Assembly (NCBI RefSeq): GCF_022827545.1
Contig: NZ_CP094669.1
Location: forward strand, 3,624,001 to 3,688,000
DNA from: Hymenobacter tibetensis
GTDB taxonomy: Bacteria; Bacteroidota; Bacteroidia; Cytophagales; Hymenobacteraceae
Length of the DNA stretch: 64,000 nt
Reading direction: 5' to 3'
The notes under the pieces were generated by a model. That model made no database searches. It was given only the letters and a program-made list of their open reading frames with translations, and had not been told where the DNA came from. The stretch's first letter is position 1. Each line of letters opens with the position of its first letter. Both the position numbers and the translations under genes were made by a program. Below are positions 1 through 8,395 of the stretch, piece by piece.

Positions 1-1
1 C

Positions 2-334
2 ATGGGGCTACGAGTTGGCCGCTCCCGCACCCTTATTATTCTGAGCACCAGCTTGCTGGCAGGGTCCATTACGGCTTTTTGCGGGCCCATTGGGTTTGTG
101 GGTATTGCGGTGCCCCACCTTACCCGGGCGCTCCTGCGCACCGCCGACCACCGCGTGCTATTGCCTGCTTCCTGCTTGGCCGGGGCCGCCCTCACGCTGG
201 GCTGCGACTGTATCACGCAGCTGCCGGGCAGTCAAATCACCTTGCCGCTGAGCGTGGTAACCTCGTTGCTTGGGGCCCCGGTAGTATTGTGGGTGGTGCT
301 GCGCCGCCAATCTATTCGCTCGTCTTTTTCTTAA
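2..334 (+). CDS. FecCD-family ABC transporter permease, C-terminal part (probable cobalamin/siderophore importer)
   Basis: Inner-membrane permease subunit of a BtuCD/FecCD-type importer; the gene starts before the window, so only about 110 C-terminal residues are visible. They include the conserved stretch CGPIGFVGIAVPHLTR, characteristic of FecCD permeases where the cytoplasmic coupling helix meets the ATPase, followed by two hydrophobic segments and a basic tail. The stop is 3 bp before the start of the ATPase gene, so they are co-transcribed. The downstream genes (TonB receptor, CobU, adenosyltransferase) make a corrinoid the likely substrate; this is inferred from context. The ATG at position 2 is internal, not a real start. 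Confidence 0.88.
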   Translation: MGLRVGRSRTLIILSTSLLAGSITAFCGPIGFVGIAVPHLTRALLRTADHRVLLPASCLAGAALTLGCDCITQLPGSQITLPLSVVTSLLGAPVVLWVVLRRQSIRSSFS

Positions 335-337
335 TCC

Positions 338-1384
338 ATGTCCACGCGCATCCCCTTGCTCACAGCCGAGGCGTTGGCTGTTGGCTACGTGTACAAAAAG
401 TCGCCCCGGCCGGTAGCGGGCCCGCTTCAGTTGGCTTTGTGGCCCGGTGAATTGGTGTGTTTGCTGGGGCCGAATGGAGCTGGCAAATCCACGCTGCTGC
501 GCACGTTAGCTGGCTTGCAACCCCCACTCAGCGGCCAACTACACCTAGCAGACACGGCCCTAAGTAGCTTGAGCGCCACTGAACGAGCCCGCCAACTGAG
601 CGTGGTGCTCACTGACCGGGTTGAGGCGGGCAACCTTACCGTGCAAGACCTGGTTAGCCTGGGCCGCCACCCCCACACCGGCTGGCTCGGCGGCTTGTCA
701 ACTCAAGACGACGCCCACGTGCAAGCGGCGCTGGCCGCTACCGGCACTACCAGCTTCGCCCGCCGGCCAGTAGGGGAACTCAGCGACGGGGAGCGCCAGA
801 AGGTGCTGCTGGCCCGCGCACTGGCGCAGGATACGCCCATCGTGCTGCTGGATGAACCCACCGCCCACCTCGACCTGCCCAACCGCGTGGCCCTCATGCG
901 CCTGCTGCACCAGTTGGCTCGGCAAACTGGCAAGGCCATTCTGCTTTCCACCCATGAACTGGATTTAGCCCTGCAAGCCGCCGACCGGGTGTGGCTGCTG
1001 CCCGCCGACGGAGAACTGCGCACGGGCACTCCCGAAGACCTGGTGCTAAGCGGACAATTCGCGGCGGCTTTCACCCGCGAAGGATTGGCCTTCGACCCTA
1101 GCACCGGCACGTTTGCCCTCCACGCTCCCACTGGCCCCGCCGTGCAGATTCTCGGCGGAGGTGCCGTGGCATTTTGGACGCGCCGCGCCCTGGAACGCGA
1201 AGGGTTCGTGCCAACCGCTGGCCCAGCAGCCCGGCGTGTGGCAACCTCCGCCGACCCCGTGCTCTGGACCACCCAAATAGACGCCGAGACCCCGCAAACG
1301 CACGCCACCATGGAAGCCATGCTGCGCACGCTACGGGAAATTCCAGCCAACCAACCGCGCACGGCAGCAGTGCCCACCTGCTAA
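338..1384 (+). CDS. ABC transporter ATP-binding protein (BtuD/FepC-like)
   Basis: Cytoplasmic ATPase that powers the adjacent FecCD permease. Visible motifs: Walker A GPNGAGKST (residues 44-52), signature LSDGERQ (about 148-154), Walker B IVLLDEP (about 168-174) and an H-loop STHE near 205. At 348 residues it is about 90 longer than usual for FepC/BtuD; the extra C-terminal part (about 255-348) carries no motif I recognise and could be a small regulatory domain. It sits 3 bp after the permease and 33 bp before the TonB receptor gene. Corrinoid specificity comes from context; siderophore or heme would be the alternative. Confidence 0.9.
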   Translation: MSTRIPLLTAEALAVGYVYKKSPRPVAGPLQLALWPGELVCLLGPNGAGKSTLLRTLAGLQPPLSGQLHLADTALSSLSATERARQLSVVLTDRVEAGNLTVQDLVSLGRHPHTGWLGGLSTQDDAHVQAALAATGTTSFARRPVGELSDGERQKVLLARALAQDTPIVLLDEPTAHLDLPNRVALMRLLHQLARQTGKAILLSTHELDLALQAADRVWLLPADGELRTGTPEDLVLSGQFAAAFTREGLAFDPSTGTFALHAPTGPAVQILGGGAVAFWTRRALEREGFVPTAGPAARRVATSADPVLWTTQIDAETPQTHATMEAMLRTLREIPANQPRTAAVPTC

Positions 1385-1417
1385 TTTTTGTCTTGATTTC
1401 TTGCTTTACCCTACTTC

Positions 1418-3649
1418 ATGAACAAGCACTCTTTACGCCAACATCCTTTCTTTTCACTGGCCAAACCGTTACTCCTCGGAGCGCCGTTGCTGGCGGCTAC
1501 CGTGTACCAGACGCAGGCCCAAGCCCCCGTACCCGTCGCCGATACGTTGCAACGCCAACGCCTGAGTGAAGTGGTGGTAACGGCTACCCGCGCGGCCACC
1601 GAGCGAGGCAAACTGCCGCAGCAGATTCAGGTTGTTCGCCGCCAGGATATCGAGCAGACACCCGCCCAAGACTTCACCGATGTGCTCAAGAAAAACGCCT
1701 CGGTTGATATCATTCAATACCCCGGCTTATTGTCGGGGGTGGGCATCCGTGGCTTCCGGCCCCAAACCAGCGGGCTCAACCAACGGGCATTGCTGCTGGT
1801 TGATGGGCGCCCAGCCGGCACCGGTAACCTCTCCACCCTCGATTTGGGCAGCGTAAAGCAGGTAGAAGTTTTGAAGGGCCCGGCTTCGGCGCTGTACGGC
1901 TCGCAGGCCATGGGTGGCGTTGTGAACGTGGTGACGCGCAAGTCCCGCGGGGCAGTGCGCTCGTCGCTGGCCGCCGGGTACGGCAGCTACCAGACGTTTA
2001 CGGTGGGCGGCGCTACCGGCGGCAACCTCACCGAAAAACTGGATTTCGACCTCTCATTTGGTCTCTTTGATCGGGCCGCCGATTACCGGTTGGGTAGAGG
2101 CGGCGTCTTCCGTAGCTGGCTCGACGGCGGCAGCGCCACCAAAACCTACGCCAACGACAGCACCGCCCAAACCGACGACCGGCGTGCCGACGGCCAACGC
2201 CGCACCTTCACCAAGCTGAACTACTATTCGGGAGCGTTGCGCCTCGGCTACCAGTTGAACGAGCACTGGCACGTAGACGTCCGCGGGGAGCGGTTCGTGG
2301 CTCGCAATGTGCAGTCCCCCAACGACATTTTCTACGGGGACCTGGGGCCATCATCCAAAGACATCGAGCGACAAAATCTGGACCTGAGTGCTACCGGCGA
2401 CTACGAGCATCATCAACTGTTTGTGCGCGGCTATACTTCCATTGAAACCAACGACAACTACACGCTGTCGGCGGGAGCCAACAATGCGCTTATTGCGCCC
2501 TACCGCTCGTTCCAGAGCGAGTACTTGTGGAAAGGCGTACAAGTGAAAGACGTAATCAAGTTGGGCAGCCAGCGCATCACGGTGGGCATCGACCGGAACG
2601 AGGCCACCAGCAACTCTCAGCGCTTCAACGCCACTAACACCTCCATTGCGCCTTTCAACCCCAATTACGAGCTGAACACCACCGGCTTCTATGCCCAAGG
2701 CCAATTCAATTTCTTTCAGGAAAAGCTGATTGTAACCCCCGGCGCTCGGTATGATTTAATCACCTATAACGTGCAGCAAACCGACCTGCTGACCACGTTT
2801 ACGCCGGGCAAAACCACCAATCCGTTCTTCAGCCCCAGCCTCGGTGCGCAATATTCTCTCACGGAAGGCTTGCGCCTGCACGGTACCATTGGCCGGGCCT
2901 ACGTCACGCCCGATGCCTACAACGTGGCTGGTTTCTCTCAAACTACACCCAATGCCACCCAACAAGTAGCCATTACGGAAGGCAATGCCAGCCTGAAAAA
3001 CGAGAGCAGCGTGACCTGGGACGCTGGATTGCGCTACGAAAACAACACCAGCGGCTTCTCGGCTGGGGCAGCGTTCTTCTCCACACAGGTCGAGAACCGT
3101 ATTACCACCCGCACCACCAACCCAGTGGGCGAAACCACTCCCGAAGGGTATAGGGTCCGCTCCCGCACCACGTACGTAAACGCCAACGACAGCCGCATCC
3201 GCGGCCTGGAAGCGGAAGCTGGCTATGATGTTGGGGCGCTGGCCGACAGTCGCTACGAACTGCGCTTGTTTGCTGGGGGCACCAGTATTTTGAAAGCCGA
3301 AGACGTAACCAATAACACCGACGGCTCGCAAACCACCCGCGGTATCTTCAACGTGGCGCGGCTGAGCGGCAACTACGGCCTCGCCTACGACAACAACCGG
3401 GGCCTGCGGGCCCGCCTGAGTGGCCACTACGTAGACCGCCGCCGCGACACTGACTTCACGGACATCAGCTCGCCCCAAATTCTGTATCCGCGCTACATGA
3501 CCCTGGATCTGTCGGCGGGCTACACACTGGCGGGCAAGCACACCCTGTCGGTGCTGGTCAACAACCTCACCGACGAAAACTACTACGAGAAGCGGGGCTA
3601 CAACCTGCCAGGCCGCAACATCTCGGGCCGTTACACCCTCACGTTCTAA
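1418..3649 (+). CDS. TonB-dependent receptor, BtuB-like outer-membrane transporter
   Basis: Outer-membrane gated channel of 743 residues. An N-terminal signal peptide ends near residue 35 (TQAQA). Then come a TonB box-like LSEVVVTATR, a plug domain (about 60-170, with LLLVDGRPAGTG and VEVLKGPASALYGSQAMGG) and a long beta-barrel ending in the aromatic terminus YTLTF. There is no carboxypeptidase-like N-terminal extension, so it resembles BtuB and siderophore receptors rather than SusC. Its stop overlaps the next start (TAATG at 3647-3651), giving translational coupling to cobU. With the ABC genes upstream and two cobalamin genes downstream, vitamin B12 or cobinamide is the most likely ligand. 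Confidence 0.92.
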   Translation: MNKHSLRQHPFFSLAKPLLLGAPLLAATVYQTQAQAPVPVADTLQRQRLSEVVVTATRAATERGKLPQQIQVVRRQDIEQTPAQDFTDVLKKNASVDIIQYPGLLSGVGIRGFRPQTSGLNQRALLLVDGRPAGTGNLSTLDLGSVKQVEVLKGPASALYGSQAMGGVVNVVTRKSRGAVRSSLAAGYGSYQTFTVGGATGGNLTEKLDFDLSFGLFDRAADYRLGRGGVFRSWLDGGSATKTYANDSTAQTDDRRADGQRRTFTKLNYYSGALRLGYQLNEHWHVDVRGERFVARNVQSPNDIFYGDLGPSSKDIERQNLDLSATGDYEHHQLFVRGYTSIETNDNYTLSAGANNALIAPYRSFQSEYLWKGVQVKDVIKLGSQRITVGIDRNEATSNSQRFNATNTSIAPFNPNYELNTTGFYAQGQFNFFQEKLIVTPGARYDLITYNVQQTDLLTTFTPGKTTNPFFSPSLGAQYSLTEGLRLHGTIGRAYVTPDAYNVAGFSQTTPNATQQVAITEGNASLKNESSVTWDAGLRYENNTSGFSAGAAFFSTQVENRITTRTTNPVGETTPEGYRVRSRTTYVNANDSRIRGLEAEAGYDVGALADSRYELRLFAGGTSILKAEDVTNNTDGSQTTRGIFNVARLSGNYGLAYDNNRGLRARLSGHYVDRRRDTDFTDISSPQILYPRYMTLDLSAGYTLAGKHTLSVLVNNLTDENYYEKRGYNLPGRNISGRYTLTF

Positions 3650-4155
3650 TGCAGCTCTACTACATTTCCGGCGGGCAGCGCTCTGGCAAAAGCCGTTATG
3701 CCCAGGAACTGGCCTTGCAGCTTAGTGCCACCCCTGTGTATCTGGCTACCTCACGGGCCTGGGACGACGACCACCGGCAGCGTATTGCTCGGCACGTAGC
3801 CGACCGGGATGAACGCTGGACCACGTTGGAAGAGGAAAAGTACCTGAGCCGCCTCGACCTGACCGGCCGTACCGTGGTGTTGGACTGCGTGACCCTCTGG
3901 CTCACCAACTTTTTCACCGACGCAGAATACGAGGTCGAGAAGGCGCTGCAACAAGCCCAGCAGGAATTCGACAAGCTGATGCTACAGGAATGCACTCTGC
4001 TCGTGATTTCCAACGAAATCGGGATGGGGCTGCACGCCTCAACCGAGGCCGGCAGGAAGTTCACGGATTTGCAAGGCTGGCTGAACCAATACATTGCTCA
4101 GCGCGCCGACCATGCCATTTTCATGGTATCAGGGCTGCCACTCACCATAAAGTAG
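3649..4155 (+). CDS. cobU: Adenosylcobinamide kinase / adenosylcobinamide-phosphate guanylyltransferase
   Basis: Bifunctional cytoplasmic enzyme of cobalamin salvage: phosphorylates adenosylcobinamide and then transfers GMP to give adenosylcobinamide-GDP. The P-loop GGQRSGKS lies at residues 8-15. RIARHVADRDERW contains the His that carries the GMP intermediate in the family. The C-terminal block SNEIGMGLHAST...ADHAIFMVSGLPLTIK is diagnostic. At 168 residues it is normal length. It overlaps the receptor stop by one base. CobS, CobC and CobT are not in this window, so lower-ligand assembly must be encoded elsewhere. Confidence 0.94.
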   Translation: MQLYYISGGQRSGKSRYAQELALQLSATPVYLATSRAWDDDHRQRIARHVADRDERWTTLEEEKYLSRLDLTGRTVVLDCVTLWLTNFFTDAEYEVEKALQQAQQEFDKLMLQECTLLVISNEIGMGLHASTEAGRKFTDLQGWLNQYIAQRADHAIFMVSGLPLTIK

Positions 4156-4192
4156 CTTCGGCTCACAGCAACTCACCTACTATTCATAGCTC

Positions 4193-4801
4193 ATGAAGAT
4201 CTACACCAAGAAAGGCGATGCCGGTACTACCGGCCTATTCGGGGGGCAGCGCGTCTCGAAAGATGATGTGCGCGTGGAGTGCTTCGGCACCCTGGACGAG
4301 GCCAATTCCACGCTGGGTTTGCTCCGGGTGAAGCTGGGCAACGAGCACCCCTGGCAGCCCCAGCTCCACAAGATCCAGAAGGATTTGATGGACATGATGT
4401 CGCACTTGGCGCGGCCTTCGGATGCCAAGAAAACCAACCCCAATCCGCTACCAACCGACGGAGCCCAATTCTGTGAAGAATGGATCGACGAGCTGGAAAG
4501 CCAGATGACCTCCCCTTCCGACTATTTCTTGCTGCCCGGCGGCAACGAGGTTTCGGCGTTGTGCCACGTGGCGCGCACGCAGATGCGGCGCGGGGAGCGG
4601 CGCCTGGTTAGTTTGATGGCCGTTGACACCGTGCATCCTGCTATTCCCGCTTACATCAACCGTTTGTCGGATTTGTTTTTCACCATGGCGCGGGCCGAGA
4701 TGGACAAAGCCGGCGTAGCCGAAGAAAAATGGCAGCTCTTTCTCTACAAACGCTTCAAAAAAGCGGAAGAACCTACCAAACCCGACCAACCAGCCGCTTA
4801 G
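4193..4801 (+). CDS. pduO: Cob(I)alamin/cob(I)yrinate a,c-diamide adenosyltransferase, PduO type
   Basis: Transfers the adenosyl group of ATP to reduced corrinoid to form the Co-C bond of coenzyme B12. The N-terminal ATP-binding loop KIYTKKGDAGTTGLFGG is a hallmark of PduO-type enzymes; further conserved blocks are RVECFGTLDEANS, RTQMRRGERR and YINRLSDLFFTMAR. At 202 residues it is typical of the single-domain form, with a charged, Pro-rich tail (about 190-202). It is the last gene of the operon, 37 bp after cobU, and a strong hairpin follows at 4866-4909. Confidence 0.94.
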   Translation: MKIYTKKGDAGTTGLFGGQRVSKDDVRVECFGTLDEANSTLGLLRVKLGNEHPWQPQLHKIQKDLMDMMSHLARPSDAKKTNPNPLPTDGAQFCEEWIDELESQMTSPSDYFLLPGGNEVSALCHVARTQMRRGERRLVSLMAVDTVHPAIPAYINRLSDLFFTMARAEMDKAGVAEEKWQLFLYKRFKKAEEPTKPDQPAA

Positions 4802-4865
4802 CAACGAGGCCAGCTGCATAGAGTTGGTTGCGCATTTGCAGCTCCGCAACCAACCGAAAAACGCT

Positions 4866-4909
4866 AAAGACGAGTTTTAAAAGGTATGTCCCTTTCAAAA
4901 CTCGTCTTT
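4866..4909. terminator. Long-stem hairpin between the cobalamin operon and the hsdM remnant
   Basis: A 13-bp perfect inverted repeat (4866-4878 with 4897-4909), then one mismatch and 5 more pairs (4880-4884 with 4891-4895), closing on a 6-nt loop. It sits between convergent 3' ends, so it is probably a bidirectional transcription terminator, although there is no strong U-tract. The truncated hsdM frame runs into it and stops inside it at 4895-4897. Confidence 0.6.
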
Positions 4910-5557
4910 GTTGCTTGACGTCCCGCAGGCCGGATCCAGGATGCGCCCCGTGTGCGGCTCCAGAATCTCTACAATCAGCCGCACCACCGAGGTAGGAGTG
5001 TAGAACTCTCCGCCCTTCTGCCCCTCGCTCAGCGCGAATTTGCCCAGGAAGTATTCGTAAATCTTCCCAAACACGTCCCCCTCGGTAATCTTCAGCCCGG
5101 CTATTTCCCCCAGGATTCCTCGCAGCACGTCATCCGGTATCTTTCGGTAGTCGGCCTTGGGCAGCACAATGCCGGCGTCCGGGTTGGCCTCCTCGAAGGC
5201 CTCCATGGCTTCAATCACTTTTTCCGGCGCACTGTCGTTAGGCCCCAGCTGCAGCAGGGTGTTATCGTAGTGCGCCTCCTTGGGCACCACGAAGCCAATC
5301 ACCCGCACGTAGGTCTGGGTCGGCTCTTCCACGTTGCGGCCCGTCTGCTTCGCCGCATTCTGGGCGTCAGCCTCGGCCCGCATTTTCTCAAACCGGTTGG
5401 TGGCGTAGCGCAGAAAAAACAGCCCCAGCAGCGGGGCGGCGTATTCGCTCGATTTCAGGTTGCTCTTGGCCCGCAGGCGGTCGGCCGCGGCCCAGAGGTT
5501 GTCTTCAAACACTTTCGGGCGGGGCACCCGGTCAAACAGTAACGAATTCAAAATCAA
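4895..5557 (-). pseudogene. hsdM: Truncated type I restriction-modification methyltransferase subunit (HsdM N-terminal part)
   Basis: About 212 residues of an HsdM-like N6-adenine methylase: the N-terminal helical domain (FEDNLWAAADRLR, GLFFLRYATNRFE) and the start of the catalytic domain (GGEFYTPTSVVRLIVE, then RILDPACGT). The frame leaves homology exactly in SAM motif I (normally DPACGSGG) and ends eight residues later inside a hairpin. More than half the protein, including the NPPF motif IV, is absent, so it cannot methylate. No hsdR or hsdS is present. The TTG at 5555-5557 is the only clear start candidate. The break point is near 4918-4922. Confidence 0.85.
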
Positions 5558-5772
5558 TTAGTGTAATGGTAGGCAAAGCAAAACCTGGTTGTAGCCTTAT
5601 TAAAGGCATACCCCTAAATGTACATAGCTATTCGGAGGCTATAACATAGCACATCTAAATCAGCATAAAAGGCTAAATAAATTAGTATTTACTAACGCCA
5701 ATACATTCGATTCTGTTACCCAGTTTAACCGCTTTACTTGACTTTCAGCCACACCTAATTGCTCCCGTTTTT
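5558..5772. other. AT-rich spacer between defence remnants
   Basis: About 215 bp visibly richer in A and T than the flanking operon. It separates divergent hsdM and CD-NTase remnants and probably holds their promoters, but no exact TAnnTTTG box is obvious. The composition shift fits acquired DNA. Confidence 0.4.
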
Positions 5773-6540
5773 ATGATCAAGTTGAACTCTTTACTTACTG
5801 CCGAGAGCCCTTCCCAGCGCGTAGCTCGCAAGACCGACTTGTTCTTACTGCTCTACCAGATAGGCCAAGAGTTGGAAATCCCGGCGGCTCGTTATCAAGA
5901 AGCTGAAAAGCGCTACGGTAGCGTCATTACCTACCTCGACGGCTGCCCTATCCTTGGTGCTCTTCAGCCTCATGCTTTCCCGCAGGGTTCATTTGCTCTG
6001 GGCACCACCGTGCGCCCCCTCCACGGTGAGGAGTACGACCTTGACTTTATTTACCTATTGCGAGGTGCACACCCTCAACTCTACAACCAACAACAGATCT
6101 ACGATTCCCTTTTCCAACGCCTGAAAGGGAACGGCACTTACGCCAGCATGGTGGAATTGAAAAAGCGGTGCGTACGCATCATTTACGCCAATGAATTTCA
6201 CCTCGATATAACCCCGGCAGTCAGCAACCCAGCTTGCCAGCAAGGCAGCATTCTGGTGCCCGACCGCAAGCTAAAAATCTGGAAACCTTCCAATCCCGCT
6301 GGCTATGTTGCTTGGTTCACACCGATTGCAGCCCTGGTACCACGCGCACAGCAATTTGACAAAGCATTACCTTTTGGCCGCCACCTTGTTACGCTAGCCT
6401 CCGCCGAGCCCGTTCCTGCCCAGGGTGAGCCCCGCGGCATCCTGCGTCGGGCCGTGCAGTTCATGAAGCGCCACCGTGATGTATACCGGGAAAACAACCC
6501 ACAGCTAGCAGATTTCGCCCCCATTAACTGTTATCGGTAG
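5773..6540 (+). pseudogene. Truncated CD-NTase (CBASS-type cGAS/DncV-like nucleotidyltransferase)
   Basis: Resembles the CD-NTases that make cyclic oligonucleotide second messengers in CBASS anti-phage systems. The active site is visible: GSFALGTTV (residues 72-80), the metal-binding pair in EYDLDF (D89, D91) and a third acidic residue in HLDITP (D145). The C-terminal helical part is started (VQFMKRHRDVY) but the frame stops at residue 255 just after APIN, where family members normally continue for roughly another 100 residues. No effector, ubiquitin-like or HORMA/TRIP13 gene follows; a Fic fragment is found instead. I infer a decayed CBASS locus; a functional short form is less likely. Confidence 0.75.
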
Positions 6541-6564
6541 TAAGGTATTTTAATAACCGATTAA

Positions 6565-7062
6565 ATGCCCATCAGGTGTTGGAGTGCTTATACGATCTTG
6601 TCGGACTTGACAAAGCTGGATGTCCTAAATCCTCCCGCCCAGCGATGCTATATTATGTCGGCGCAAATTCAGGCCGAACGCCAAACCTATTACGATTTGC
6701 TGGAAACCAGCCAGCGCGGCCCGCTGGATCTGACGCCCTGGCTGACATGGTTTCTGCAGTGCTTGGGGCGGGCGCTCACCAGTGCCGAACACACCCTGGC
6801 GCAGGTCTTAGCTAAAGCCCGGTTTTGGGAGCAGCATCGGCTCACGCCGCTCACGGAGCGGCAGCGCCGCTTGGTGCAGCGGCTGCTCGACGGCTTTGAG
6901 GGCAAGCTGACTACCTCGAAGTGGGCGCGTATGGCCAAGTGCTCCCAGGACACGGCCGGACGCGACATCGCCGATCTGATCGACAAGGGTATTCTGCTCA
7001 AAGAAGGCGCAGGTGGCCGGAGCACCAGTTATCGCCTAGCACCCGAGGAAACGAGCTGCTAA
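6565..7062 (+). pseudogene. C-terminal fragment of a Fic-family protein
   Basis: From about residue 31 (MSAQIQAER, ATG at 6655) the sequence matches the C-terminal third of Fic proteins: YYDLLETSQRG, LTPWLTWFLQCL, then a winged-helix-like region (LTERQRRLVQRLLDGF, LTTSKWARMAKCSQDTAGRDI, GRSTSYRLA). The catalytic Fic motif HPFxDGNGR is absent, so the AMPylation domain is lost. The first 30 residues look like junk joined at the break. If translated from 6655 it would give a 135-residue DNA-binding-like tail. It is the third truncated accessory gene in a row. Confidence 0.75.
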
Positions 7063-7411
7063 GAACGAATACGGCTTATCCGTTGTACGCGTAGACCTCG
7101 ATTATACAGTGGTAGGAGATCGGCCTAAAACTACCCAAATCTTAATTTGTCACATTAGTTAAACGCTGCTCTTAAAATGCTACAGGCCGCGGTGCTCGGT
7201 AGCACGCTTGCGGCGTGGAGAGGATATGCCTTAGGGCGTTGCCTAACGGCTCACGTGCCGTCGGCCAGGAGCTAGGGGGGCGGCGAAAAACGATGCCTGT
7301 ACGGCCCTTTTTTTTACGGGTAGCGGTGCCGGTACCAACGGCTAGTGAGTAGGCCAATAGCCTTAACCTACTCACTATACCAGCCAAGTGGGTCGACTAC
7401 CTGTGCAATTT
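7063..7411. other. Intergenic region with one hairpin
   Basis: No convincing gene on either strand. It contains a perfect 11-bp inverted repeat (7343-7353 with 7367-7377, 13-nt loop) between the 3' ends of the Fic fragment and the minus-strand small ORF, probably a terminator. Confidence 0.45.
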
Positions 7412-7645
7412 TTACTCCGGCAGTACTGCTATCTGGATTCCTAAATTGCGTACCACGGCCACCGCCTGGTCCCAACAGACGGGGCCCGGCCGGCGGCACC
7501 GGAGGCAGAGGATACGGTCGCAGTCCTCCAAATCGAAGCTCGCGGTCAGCTCCGGGCATGCCTTGGACAGTGCCTGCAGCACCACGGCGGCCTGTTCGGC
7601 CGAGGTGACGGTGGTTCGGTAGACTTCGATGGCGTAGCTGCCCAG
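7412..7645 (-). CDS. Small hypothetical protein, possibly decayed
   Basis: About 75-80 residues beginning near AIEVYRTTVTSAEQAAVVL and ending GIQIAVLPE. The pattern (beta strand, helix, SFDLEDCDRIL, helix, strand) resembles small ferredoxin-like-fold proteins common in Hymenobacter; no function is known to me. The open frame extends upstream to 7780, but that part is the terminator of the preceding gene and should not be translated. I see no good start codon between the terminator and the conserved part, and the middle (CLRCRRPGPVC) looks scrambled, so this may be a pseudogene. The start given is approximate. Confidence 0.35.
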   Translation of the reverse strand: MGSYAIEVYRTTVTSAEQAAVVLQALSKACPELTASFDLEDCDRILCLRCRRPGPVCWDQAVAVVRNLGIQIAVLPE

Positions 7646-7703
7646 CGCGACAACCGGGGACCCGGCACCCAAAGGAGCCGGCAGGAGCTGCGGCGCAGGG
7701 GAT

Positions 7704-7753
7704 AAGAAAAGAAGGCCCGTGGGCGGCCGTCGGCCGGGGCGGTCGCCCACGGG
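7704..7753 (-). terminator. Rho-independent terminator of the SnoaL-like gene
   Basis: Read on the minus strand: a perfect 10-bp stem (7744-7753 with 7716-7725) around a GC-rich loop that can pair further, followed by a pyrimidine-rich tract (TTCTTTTCTT). It begins 11 bp after the SnoaL-like stop codon. Confidence 0.75.
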
Positions 7754-7763
7754 TAGGGGATGA

Positions 7764-8141
7764 TTAGTAGGCGGCATCATTGTAGAAGAACTGCTCTTTT
7801 ATGATGTAGCCCTCGGCCACTTCGAACACGCCCACCTGGTCTTTCTGCACGCGGCCTCGGTCTTTCAGCGTGACGTCCATGCCCATGGTGCAGGCAAAGT
7901 AGTATGAAGCCACGACGGGTTGACCACAAAAGCCGCCGTGCCGCGCCTCGATTTGCGCCTCTAGAAGCGCTTCTTTGTCGCGCATGGCCTGAATACCCTG
8001 GACCGTGATCGGCAGCTGCGACACGTTTTCCGGCTCGATGCTGACCGCGTCGGGGGCGTAGAGTTCGTCCTGAATCTGGTGGAGTTGGCCGCGCTGGGCC
8101 AGGGCATAGTACCGGTCGGCAATTTCTTGAATGGTTCGCAT
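7764..8141 (-). CDS. SnoaL-like domain protein
   Basis: A 125-residue protein with the NTF2/SnoaL-like cone fold pattern: an N-terminal helix pair (IQEIADRYYALAQRGQLHQIQDELYAPDAVSIE shape), then strands ending in GVFEVAEGYIIKEQFFYND. Such proteins are isomerases or hydrolases, or have only structural roles; no specific substrate is visible. It is divergent from the WYL regulator, which starts about 250 bp away, so the two could be regulator and target. ATG start at 8139-8141; terminator at 7704-7753. Confidence 0.75.
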   Translation of the reverse strand: MRTIQEIADRYYALAQRGQLHQIQDELYAPDAVSIEPENVSQLPITVQGIQAMRDKEALLEAQIEARHGGFCGQPVVASYYFACTMGMDVTLKDRGRVQKDQVGVFEVAEGYIIKEQFFYNDAAY

Positions 8142-8395
8142 ACAATGGGGGGTGAAGTGACTGTGCGGGCAAAGGAAAAGGGCGACTGCGACAGCAGTAT
8201 GTCAGCAGCCGGTGGCGACCTGTTTTTATGTTGCTGTTCTGCGGGCACTCCCCCACTGGGCCCGCTGGCCAGCAGCGCGGCCGATGCGTTCTTTTCCGCG
8301 TATTGTTGCGTATGTTGGGGGCTTAGCCCCTAGCGGACAGCGCGCCTGCCGCGGCCCGCTTTCGGGCGTTACGCCATCTTTCTACGCCGTTTTGC

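Noticed and set aside
1..337. A cobalamin riboswitch before the B12 operon
   Set aside because: The operon begins outside the window; no riboswitch-like element can be seen between the genes that are present.
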